Shown piece after piece: positions 12,396 to 22,186 of a stretch of DNA of 64,000 nucleotides. The DNA lies in the NCBI GenBank assembly GCA_043228905.1, contig JBHGNT010000004.1:18786001-18850000 (forward strand), given 5' to 3'. The translations under genes and the position numbers were made by a program. The DNA comes from Azolla caroliniana. Its lineage: Eukaryota > Polypodiophyta. Positions within the stretch are counted from its first letter, which is position 1, and the number at the start of each line of letters is the position of its first letter. The notes under the pieces are model-generated. The model was not told where the DNA came from. It saw only the letters and a list, made by a program, of their open reading frames with translations, and made no database searches.

Positions 12396-12841
12396 AGGAC
12401 AGAAATGTAAAATTAGGAAATTAGCAAACGCCGAGTCCGAGTATCACGGGCCACCGATGGCTCGGCGGTGTATTAGGGGAAAGGTTATTTAAACGAGGAG
12501 CAGTACCTCAGAGAGGGAGAGAAGAAAACTATAGGCGGAAGCACTAGCTTAGTCATTCGTAATTAGATCAACTCGTAAGGTCACCGGCCATAGGCCGTGT
12601 TCTGTAATCTTTTCTGTCATAGTAATATATCTGATTTGTGCCTATTTTTGCTGCATGAGTCTGTGCTTTGATCCATACCTATGAGTTTTACGCCGCCACG
12701 TCTATCAAGACCTCGCTAGTGTTTTCTCTCTAAGCCTTGTATCTCTCTCGACGCCTCTGTTACGAGCCTTCACGTACCACGCCCTTGAAGACCGATAGAC
12801 GCAGATCTATCGAAGGTGTTCACCCACAGGAACGGGTAACA
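12386..12841 (+). repeat. gypsy 1 3' LTR, start altered
   Basis: It matches the 5' LTR from AGAGGACAG (12394) to the terminal AACA (12841). The first 8 bases expected from the 5' LTR (TGTTGTCC) are not present, and no clear polypurine tract precedes it. A small rearrangement has removed that junction. The TSD TTGGG follows at 12842. Confidence 0.85.
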
Positions 12842-12970
12842 TTGGGCACAACGTGAACATGCCCATGAGTATTAGCACTACTAGGAAAATTGGTCTTAAT
12901 AGCTTTGCGATATTGATGGAGTCACAGTCTTAGATATTTTATCGATGCCTAGGTCTTAGGTGTTTGTCTA

Positions 12971-13147
12971 TGGATTAAACTTGTGCTACAACCTTCCTTT
13001 ATATTCTATACGTTAGTTTTAAGGTTGCCTATTCTACACTAATGTCTTTACCTTTTCTCTCTCTCTCTTTGGCCAGACCTATATTAATAAAACACTACAA
13101 TGGTTACCACAATGGAATATTGTGAGAATTTGTGACCACTACAAACT

Positions 13148-13183
<36 letters not shown>

Positions 13184-14584
13184 TACACACACACACCCTC
13201 TGTCTCTCTCTCTTAGTAAAAGCATACAATTATATTAATTGTATGTAAAATCTACTTGTTAGATTAGTTCTTAGTCTCCTCTACCTACCTATCCTATCAT
13301 ATGTAGGGACAAGGACATCCTATAACACCACTAGAAAACCAGATATGTACTTGAGATAATGATTCCCACATGCTCTAACATCCATAATACCTTTTCACTT
13401 CTTCAAATAGGCTTTCACCCTATGTCTATGATCAAACATGAAAGCTTTATGCATATTTCAATTGTGTTGCAGTCCCCAATATTGTAAAAATTGGAACAAT
13501 ATCTCGCCATTTTGAATAGAATGAGAAAAAACCCGTTCCTGAGGCCTCTCTCTGTGTGCGTATATAGATCGGTCTCAACTCTCCATTGATATATATCTCA
13601 ATCTAGATGTTGGTGCATTACATGACACAGACACCATTCACACACTTATAATAATATAATGCAATGATGCTACATATTCTCAAATCTTTATTCTTTACTA
13701 ATAATATTAGTTGAAATTCGATTTACACAATAACCTTTACTAAATACTCTAAAGTCTACACTTTAGGTATAATATTAATGTTTTAAGTTTTAACTATTAA
13801 ACTTATTTTTTTTAATATTGTGAAATGCACACAAGAGATCAAAACCAACCTACTTAGCTTCTTAACTCTTGCGCAATTTATAATTGATACAAAGGTACCC
13901 ATTTGGGTTAATTATGACACTTGAGGTTAGGTAACGTACCAACATAGTTTGTGGTAAACGAGGGGGAAATAATGACTCTTGACATATATGTTTCTTTTAA
14001 AAAAAAATATATATGAGCAAAATGCCTCACATATCTTTTATATGCATAAAACATTAAACATTTAACACGAGCAACCTATTTGGTTAGGTCAAGTGTTTAA
14101 TGCATTTGTTCTCGAGGTCTCGAGTTCAAATATGACCAAGACCATACAACATTGTCATACATATGACTATAATACATGTTTAGACTTTAGGTCTACGTGC
14201 ACTTCGACGTCCTCGTAATAGGACATAAAGAGCCGAAACCACATACGTGGGCATAGTAACATAGTTTATTGTTAACATTTTTTTCGTGCATAAACTATTC
14301 ATGACGCGAACATACATGGTTGAGCTTCAGGAGCCACCATGAAAAAAATCAATATAGAGATCAAGGAAAGACATTTATTTGTCACCCCCATGGTTTTTAA
14401 AACACCTTTGTGTTACCATAGTAACCTGTTCTTGAACTTTATGTCATATGTCTAGAGGGGTATTGATGTGTCACATGAGATCATGATATCGATTAATGTT
14501 GGCCATGATATGTTTACATCACGACATGATGTTATGACTATTTGTCTGACCTTATCCTATTTCTTTGCTAGAAATAATCATTTA
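12971..14584. other. AT-rich spacer without genes
   Basis: No coding region is supported. After the LRR promoter remnant (to about 13130) it contains an (AC)n microsatellite (about 13151-13180), CT-rich runs and a tRNA-derived SINE (about 14070-14250). No LTR is visible in front of the gag at 14585, so the chromovirus has lost its 5' LTR. Confidence 0.6.
14070..14250 (+). mobile_element. tRNA-derived SINE-like element S1
   Basis: An A-box-like motif (TTTGGTTAGGTCAAGTG, about 14079-14096) and a B-box-like motif (CGAGTTCAAATATG, about 14121-14134) have the spacing of a tRNA-type RNA polymerase III promoter. A non-tRNA body follows. The 3' end and target duplication were not resolved. Confidence 0.5.
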
Positions 14585-16152
14585 ATGGCTCAGAATAACG
14601 ACCCGATGTCATCTACTCAAGCGGAAGGAAGTCAAGGAAATCCTCCTGGAGCAATCTCCATTGAGTCATATTTCTTACAAATACAAAATTTCCTTAGTTC
14701 AACCACTCAGCAGATGTCCGAACTTCGGCAATCTCAAAGTGCTCTCGAGGCACGTATCATTACTTTACAACGTGACACTAATAGACTCGATGAGCGTCAA
14801 GGTGAACCATCATTTGTCGTAAAGCCATTTACGGGAGAGAAAAAGGAAAGAACCGAAGAAGCAATCTACACGTGGCTGGGCCGATGGGAGTCTCATTTTG
14901 AGCTCTATCCCACGCTAGATAGTACGAAGATTGCATATGTCGGCCGAGAACTAGGGGGTAAGGTCGTCGCTTGGTGGTGTGCGCTCCGAACTTTGGGGAA
15001 ATTGCCCGATACCTGGACAGATTTTGTCACAGTTTTTAAAGGCCAATTTCTACAACCTCCCTCTCGAACAGAGGCAGCACAAGCTTTAATGAACCTCTCT
15101 AGCAGGAAGTTCTCCTCGCTAGAAGACTATGTCCACCATGCTAGAACCCAAATCCAAAAATCGGGTCTAGATGGGGACAATTGGTTAATAGCTTGTTTTG
15201 TCAATGGTATCCCCAATTCGGACTATCACTGGATAGTGCACGATAAGGACCCAAAATCCTTCAACGAGGCCATTGAAATAGTTCTTCGCTATCAATGCAC
15301 TTCGAAGAAGGACCATAACAAACCCAATGAAGCGCCCGAGACTAAGTAGTCGCAATTCGCTGGGAAACGCAAGACACCCAACGAATTCATGGATCGCGAT
15401 TGTAAGTGACAACATCCTTTTTGCATATTCTGCAAAAAGAAGGGTCAGACAAAAGAACAATGTCGAAAGCTCCAACGGAAAGAGCACGACAACAAAGCAA
15501 AAGTTGCAGATCATAAAGGTCAGATTCCTAATGTCTTTGAGGTCTATATACATCATTTAAGTAATTGTCAATGTTCTTTCCCTCACTATGTATTGGAACC
15601 CAATGATTTACTACGTGCAAATGGGTATGTCAATGGATCTCCCGTACAATTTTTATTTGATTCGGGAAGCTCACACAATTTTGTGAATGATCTTAGCTTC
15701 ATTGAAATAACATGCTTAGCTTCATTGAAATAACATCAGATCTTTTTTATCACCTTCGAGGAAAGTATCCTGATGACATTTATTTTGCGAAATACTAGGC
15801 AAAAGTTGAGTCTGGAACAGACACCACCACATCCTCTAAGGAATCCTTCCACATTGCTATCGGTCTGCTCTACCGTAATGGGAAGGTTTGTGTTCAGATT
15901 TTCCTGAGGTCGAAAAGAGAATTCTTTTTCAATGCCATGATGCAACCTCAGCAGGGCATCCTAGAATACATCGTACACTCGTTCTCATCTCCACTCAATT
16001 CTATTGTCTTAAGATGTGTCCTAACATACATAGCTATGTGACTAAATGTCACTAATGTCAGGTTAACAAAGCCAAGCGACTTAAAGCCGCAGGATGTCTA
16101 CATCCCTTGGACATTCCCAATAATAAGTGGGAAAGTATATCCAACACCGGGT
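14585..16152 (+). mobile_element. chromovirus-type gypsy 3, 5' half: gag, protease, integrase finger; RT/RNase H deleted
   Basis: Gag starts at ATG 14585 and reads to 15349 (retrotrans_gag: WLGRWESHFELYP, AWWCALR). A zinc knuckle follows (about 15428-15470, CIFCKKKGQTKEQC, with Gln for the usual His), then a protease motif (FLFDSGSSHNF, about 15651-15683). The sequence then jumps to the linker before integrase (GLLYRNGKVC, about 15865) and the integrase HHCC finger (H near 15936, Cys pair near 16046-16060), ending at about 16145. The whole RT and RNase H, about 1.7 kb, are missing. A 22-bp tandem duplication (CTTAGCTTCATTGAAATAAC...) sits at the deletion point, about 15693-15737. Several stops are present. 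Confidence 0.8.
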
Positions 16153-16469
16153 CATTTGAAATAGGTAATATGTTGCATTATGAGAACACTACGTCGAAAA
16201 AGGGCACAAAAGCACGCAGTTTTCAAAAAGACACGACGCATGCGTAAAGCTTTTCAGAAAAGGTGGCAAAATATATTGAATTTCAACATGACTACCACTT
16301 TGAGGCATAAGTAAAATGCCTCCAAAAATACATCACCAAATTTACAAAATAATGTACAACATGTCTACCAGTTACAATTATACATATTCGTGAGTTTACA
16401 TCCAAAACAAATTTACAAAGTTTCCGATCATGTAGTAAAACAATACCCAGCTTGAACCAAACCAATATA

Positions 16470-18916
16470 TTAAGACATGTCTGATGGACTAGAAGAGCAT
16501 TCTGACGTCTCATCCTCATCATCAGTGGCAATCAAAGCATTATCCTCATCCAATTCCAACCCAACATCTTTGTGGTTATGAGAATTGCTTTTGGTTATTC
16601 TCTGTATTTTGTTTGACACCATGTTTGGGATTTTCTCCTTTATTATCTTGATAGTTGCTTATCTTAGATGACCTGATTTTGTCAATGAGAAGTCATATAC
16701 TAGTATGTCAAAACGGTCTAGTGCGAGAGTAGCCGTGCTCGGTATATTCTTTCTTCTTCTCTTTCTGCTTGAACATCCGACATCCCTTACTAATTCAATA
16801 ATTTTTGCAATCTAAAATGGATGGCCCAAGGTATCGTCCCCTGCTAATGTTGCAACCAACATTCCCACTTGTATTTCTTGCAAATTACCTTGCCATCTTG
16901 CCTCAACAGTACGTGACTTTCTTGGTCCCACATAAATATCTCTTTGCAGTGGCCGAACTAAATCATGAAGCTCCATATTATTCGATTGTTGGTGATGAGT
17001 CAGCGATATCGTTGATGTCATCCCAATGTTCCATGTGAATGGGATACGGATTGGCCATAAACTGGCGATGTAATTATCTAAAATGGTGCGTTGATGGGTG
17101 AAGAAAATCTCCCACCATTCAACATCCTCATCACCGGCATACTTCTTAGTCCGATCAATATTATTTTGTTTCTCTGCTAGACATCTCAACCAATATGCCC
17201 TTTGTTCATCAATAGTACTATTTGGTGCTACATTTTTACGATCATCATATGGCATTTGTTGTGCACCATGTAGAGGTTCATTTGGGATATGAAGAAGGAG
17301 CCTACAACCTTCTTGGGGCTCCCATTGTGCACTAGATGAGTATTGTTTCGCAAACAACACCGTCATCTTCAGGTGGGCCGATCTTTGTTTTATGAGGAAG
17401 ACATGGTTGAAACTTATATTATTAAGAGGTGCAAGCACCCTACCTTTAGTCCCGTCACTATCCATGCAGAAACGTTTAAAGTCTTATACTTCTTCCAAGT
17501 GTTGTACTTCAGGCTTTGGTGTATATGCTTCACTAATCAATTTGGATAGCGTGGGAAGTGTGAAAGCATTACAGCGAGCAAGTTTCTTTGAGAACCTACT
17601 AAACATTTGATCTATGTGATCATGGGTATGACCAACCAACAAGAAGTTAACCTTTATCTTTTTAAATATGCCCCTCTCTACTAGCATGCTTAGATAGTTG
17701 AGTTCTTATTCTCTCTTGCTGTGTTGTCTAGTTGCACATATAGAACTGGCGGGAGTATACCTGACCATGATTGCAATACCCTGTGCATGACAGTGACAGT
17801 AAGATTAGGGTCGTTGTGGATATTGGGATAAGTTAAGAATACTTGCGGTCTTATAGTTTGACATGCACATATACTTTTCGGGAGATTGAAACGCTTTTTG
17901 TCGGTGATGCATAGCCTTAGTACGTTCCAATGCCTGACTTTCACGATGTTCTTTTAACAGGTTCTTGTAATTCTTGATCTCTACATCTGATTTTCCACCC
18001 TTGGCCATACTTTTTAAACTCGCACATATTGAGCAGACTCCCATTCGCACCTTTTGTGGGATAACCACGTTATTAAATTGTAACCTCCATAGTCGATTAA
18101 AATGCATGTACTGAATGTAAGGCTCAACATCGGAAGACATGTCGTCCTTGTACGATTGGTAAACTTCCCTTCGAGTAAAGTTATCTGACAAATGAAGTCT
18201 TCCTGTCGTTGGCATAACTTCGCACTGTTTTGAAAAATATACCTCCATCCACCTAATTGCCTGTTGCCCAATTTGACCCTTACATCCAGAACCATTTTGA
18301 TCGAACTGTACCCAGGAGCCCTTCAGAAGTCGCTCTTGAACTCGTTGCAGCCGCATATTTCCAATGCTATGAGTGATTTTAAAAGCTCCTCGACAACACT
18401 TGGTATTTAGTGCAAGGAAATATTCAACTTGCGTTGAATTAGGCCCTGCTTTGTGATCCAATTTAAGTTGCATATGCGCAAGAAGAAATGTATCTTGCTC
18501 TTCCCTATTAAGCGACAAGTATTTTTGTCGTGTTTCACGTAACCTTGACTTTCCATAAGTTGATAAACAGAGATTCGCACAACACGATTTGTTCAAGTCG
18601 CATAGAAGTTGACGATCAGAACATAAGAAATTAAATCTCTTTTCACTAACTTGTCGAGGAACTCTTTTAAATGCTAGAGGTTTAGTAATGCTATTGTTAT
18701 CTATCGACGAAGAATCGTCCGTTTGTAAGCTTGCATGAAGAGAGCATCAACAGGATCAATTGAAAATAGAGAATTCGAAGTATTAGGAGCCACACTTTTC
18801 TGTTTAAGCCACGAATGTTTTTTGTGGTCATACTCTTCTATTGAGAAATACGAGTTGTCTGACAATGAAAAGGGGGCAATAGAAAAAAGAGATGTTCTAC
18901 TTGTAGAAGAAGACAT
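16470..18916 (-). pseudogene. DUF7869-like transposon-associated gene, decayed
   Basis: The reading starts at ATG 18916 and can be followed to a stop at 16470-16472. The diagnostic core is present: PPVLYVQLDNTARENKN (about 17700-17755), then NFLLVGHTHDHIDQMFSRF (about 17600-17655). I recognise this as the DUF7869 signature of uncharacterised, multi-copy proteins in non-seed plants and animals. Upstream is a Cys/His-containing N-terminal part (18596-17960), including CSICASLKS. The copy is broken: a frameshift near 18740, a deletion/frameshift near 17880 that removes the segment where the first conserved Asp is expected, another near 17700, TAA in the frame at about 17491, and a TAG at about 16811 that looks like a former Trp codon. 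The family's activity is unknown. A DDE-like transposase role is only a suggestion from its copy number and acidic motifs. Confidence 0.75.
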
Positions 18917-19213
18917 TTGAGGGAGTCTAACTGTATTCTAAAACCTTCTTTTGAGAAAATTAAGGAATGCTAAAGCCTAACTATATAACTACCCGAACAC
19001 TTAGATTAACTATATTATTTTCCGAAATTTTCCTAAAAAACAAATAATTAAAAATTATTTTTTATTTTAAAAGGAATGCTAAAGTCTTCTATATAAGGAG
19101 GTTAGAAATTTCATTTTCATTATCACGTGAAAGAATCCATCGAGCTCAGAGCACAGGCCAATTTTCGAGCACTCAGAAGCACATCATCGACAGCACTACC
19201 TCCGGCACGAACC
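18917..19213. promoter_or_regulatory. divergent promoter between the DUF7869-like and ParB-methyltransferase genes
   Basis: The two start codons face away from each other, 297 bp apart. The interval contains a direct duplication of AAGGAATGCTAAAG (18962-18975 and 19071-19084). Each copy is followed within about 10 bp by a TATA box (CTATATAAC at 18981, CTATATAAG at 19089). A perfect palindrome, TCACGTGA, lies at 19123-19130 in the presumed 5' UTR of the plus-strand gene. It is a G-box/E-box type core. Shared elements suggest the two genes were expressed together. Confidence 0.6.
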
Positions 19214-22186
19214 ATGAACAAGGGAAAGAAAATCGTCAGGTTAGTAATATTCTTTACATTTTTTAAGATTCCTAAAGATTCCTTAAAGATTCCTTTCCTC
19301 AACACATAGAAATTTTATTTTATTTTGTACAACGAACTTGGAAAGCAATTTTGAAAGGCAGGACCTTCAACCAAAATCCGATGCACTGCATCGGATTCCT
19401 GACCTTTCAACGCAAATCCGATGCACTACAGCGGATTTTGGTTGAAAACAATGTTGTTTTTGCGATAAAAAACTATCGCATGGGACCATAAAATTGACGT
19501 AATTTAAATGATAATTTGCGTGATTTAGATAAAATTGTACGTTGTTTCTATGTTTTCACCAACGTTTTTAATTTCAGTGAACCCAGACAAAAAGTTCCTT
19601 CATTTAGATTGAAGATTCGATCTCCGACAAAACGAGAATCTGGCTCCTTCATCAAGGACACGAGTAAAAAGATTTTATTTGACTCAACGGGGGAAGGAGG
19701 ATCCAAGTCATCTGTGGCTACTACCAAAATCAACAAAGGTAGTACGCAAGAGGAGAAAATGGTTGAGGTGAAATATAAGGATTACCCCGAACTTGAATGG
19801 TGTCTCTCTTATGTCGAGGAGGATGGGGTGCTGTTATTGATAACGGCAAAATCGGACGGGGAAGGGAAACTTCAGCTTGGAAAAACATTTAATTACGGGC
19901 ATGTAACCAAGCTAGAGTACGAAGACATTGACTCTACATGTATTTTAATCGACATCTCGAGCTCAGTTGGCAACAGGCGATTGCGACTTGATGAGGGAAA
20001 CCTAGTACCCGAATCTTGCAATCCCAAGGCTTTGCGTAAAGACCTGCAAACGAAAAATAACTTGTTGGTAGCTCTTCGGCCGTACGTGACAGGAGAGATG
20101 ATGACCGGTGAAGCAGAAACTCCACCGAAAAAGTCTAGGAAGACAAATCCTGTTCAAAAGAAATATACTGAACGACCACGACCCGAAGAAGAAGAAGAAG
20201 AAATATTAGAGTTCGTGGAAGAAGAAGACGACCAACAAGTCGACGTCGTGGCTCCAGGTGGACAACTATCTTCTGGTGTCCTGACGTCAGAATAAAATAA
20301 AATAAGAGAAAATATTGTGAAGACTAAACTTGTGCGCAAGGGCCAACTATTTCATTTGCCCATTACTTCTATCCAAAGGTCCCCCATTGACCCCGTGACT
20401 GGAAGACGTCCCTTGGAAATTAGGGAGCCGCACTCCGTCCATGTGTAAAACCTGAAAAGCAAAATGAAAATCAATCCTCACGCTACTGTGGTGCCATTTT
20501 TGGTAATGGTTGATCAAGAACAATGCCCAACAGTAGCAGATTTCAAGTATGCTCTGCAGACAATTACACATACTATGTAATCCGAGGATCACATTCGGCC
20601 GAAGCTCGACGATAGCTTGTCAAAGAATATCCTCTCACGCCGTTCTTCAAGTACGCCGAATGTAAGGTATATGCAGGACTAACTCACGAGGAGGCGAAGC
20701 TGCTCGCATGGGACCATAACAATGACAACGATTATAGGCAAAAGATGTCATGTATAGAGAGGATAAGATTTTTTCATCATGAATACCTGGATGCCTTGAA
20801 TCGTTTTGGTCCAAGATTGTGGCCTGGATTGCGACGTCAGTGTTTATTGGAAGTAGGGATTGCAGTGGATGAGAGTACCAAATCCGAAGGTCTCCGAAAA
20901 TATGATTCTTGGTTTCAACTAGCTTTTCGGACCGGAGAGGTGTGGGATCTCCAAGACAAAATATTCTCTATGTGGGAGCGGAAAGAAGTCAAGGGGCAAA
21001 GATAAAAAAAGGGAAGAATTGATCCACAAGTTGAGATGAAATCAAAGACCAAGGGAAAAAGCGACTTGGTAATCGAGGAGTTAGCAGAGGAAATGAAATT
21101 TTTACCTTGGAGATCATTACAAGGTATCAAAGATGATAGATTGTTAATATCCGTGCTATCTCGAGTGGTCGCCAAGGAATTTAGTTTGGACGAGATGGTA
21201 ACAGACTTGCAAAAGTAAGTGTTTATAGTATACCTTTTCATGAAAGTCTTCAATTATTTTGAATATCTTATTTCTAATTTCATATTGATTGTGCAGTCAC
21301 AAGGTATACATGAAGATTCAGGAGTTGATGATGCAAAAACTGAGTTTACCGACATGGGAAGAAGTTGAACAAGCCTGCTCGATAACTTCTTCCTACAAGG
21401 CATTGGAGGAATATTTTATTGTATTTAGAGAATGGGTATGTGTCTTTTGAATGTTGATATGTTAGAAACTAATGTTCCCTGCTAACAACAATGACACTTG
21501 CAGAAACCATCAAAATCGAAAAAGAACAACGACAATAATGACGGTATTCCAATGGCCTTCATCACGCACTTAGAACGTGCGAAATATGAGAAGAGAATAA
21601 CCAAAGGGAAGGAAATGGAACTGCCCGAGGATTCGGAGACTGTAAAGAGTTTTTTGCATAGGTCCGATCCTTTCAAACAGCTTCATTATAGTGTTTTCAA
21701 TGGCGAAGTATCCCAGATGCTCGAACTGTTACCGAGAAGGCACTACACTTTGCTGATAGCTGACATACCATATGGTTTCCGTATTGCGGGATCAACATAT
21801 GATGATGTGCCTTTCAAGTACCCTCAGATCGAGAAAATGGTAAAGGATTTCGCAGAACTGACATTGGCCCCCTTGTGGAGGATAGTCATATTTCATAGCA
21901 TTGGGCAATCACTGTCAGTCACAACAGCTTTGAAGTCCCGTTGTCATGCCACTGAACACATGCATTGGTGCGTTATAGTTCGCTTTTACTCATTACAGTA
22001 CTTCTTATTATATGTACACATTTACACCTCTAATACTTGATTTTCTTTCTCTATAGGATCAAAACAAATATTACACGTAGCCCTGGCGATCGAATGGTTA
22101 GTGCGGTCGAACATTTTTGTGTGGGCTACTATGATTCAATTACAAAGAAGAAGGCTAGAGCACATGTCCGATGGATAGATAGAACG
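19214..22186 (+). pseudogene. ParB-like domain plus DNA adenine-methyltransferase-like gene, five exons, decayed and 3'-truncated
   Basis: Exons joined by GT-AG introns can be read: 19214-19239, 19578-21215, 21297-21435, 21504-21967 and 22057-22186. The first exon gives MNKGKKIV. Exon 2 first encodes a Lys- and Glu-rich domain with ELEWCLSYVEEDG. It then encodes a ParB/sulfiredoxin-like region (about 20500-20745) with VIRGSHSAEARR, which matches the family's G-x-H/R-x2-A-R pattern, and LTHEEAKLLAWDHN. Exon 4 encodes a Rossmann methyltransferase-like segment with the motif ADIPYGF (about 21760-21780), equivalent to the D/N-P-P-Y/W catalytic loop of N6-adenine or N4-cytosine methylases. Exon 5 carries SPGDRMVSAVEHF. 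Decay: in-frame TAA 20293, TAA 20446, TAG near 20615 and TAA 21003, plus a frameshift near 20575. The gene stops where gypsy sequence resumes. Confidence 0.72.
19366..19446. repeat. nested inverted repeat in intron 1 of the ParB-methyltransferase gene
   Basis: The outer arms TTCAACCAAAATCCG (19366-19380) and CGGATTTTGGTTGAA (19432-19446) are perfect 15-bp inverted repeats. Inside, AATCCGATGCA/TGCATCGGATT (19375-19385/19387-19397) is an 11-bp palindrome, and a diverged second copy of the motif follows at 19413-19440. The whole would fold into a branched hairpin. Its role is unknown. Confidence 0.8.

Larger units (their letters stand above)
4281..12841 (+). mobile_element. gypsy 1: full-length Ty3/gypsy element with extra 3' ORF
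   Basis: The element has two 448-456 bp LTRs with about 5 substitutions between them (about 1.1%) and a 5-bp TSD TTGGG at 4276-4280 and 12842-12846. The internal order is gag, protease, RT, RNase H and integrase, which is gypsy order, with a further long reading frame after pol. The RT motif is FLDD, and MEWGVF and FAWSYTDMKG are the blocks of the non-chromodomain Athila/Tat-like branch. That assignment is inference. Thirteen premature stops make it non-autonomous, yet its LTRs are young. Confidence 0.93.
4143..13130 (-). pseudogene. LRR protein gene copy (5' end only), split by a gypsy element
   Basis: Bases 4143-4280 match the antisense of the intact LRR gene at about 53289-53430 (the LRRNT region). 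Bases 12842 to about 13130 match its signal-peptide region, 5' UTR and promoter (53430-53610). The two parts are separated by the gypsy element at 4281-12841, with TTGGG repeated at both edges. The start codon is changed (ATG to ATC at the equivalent position). The downstream coding part is missing on the copia A side, presumably left of the window. This is a dead paralogue of the gene at 52131-53492 in the same orientation. Confidence 0.85.

Noticed and set aside
16184-16205. CACTACGTCGAAAAAGG as a CACTA-type transposon terminus of the cassette
   Set aside because: I could not find the matching inverted terminus (CCTTTTTCGACGTAGTG) on the far side, and the position is not exactly at the integrase break.
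19123-19130. TCACGTGA as a parS site for the ParB-like protein
   Set aside because: The 8-bp core is also the common plant G-box, and the flanks do not extend the bacterial parS palindrome on both sides.
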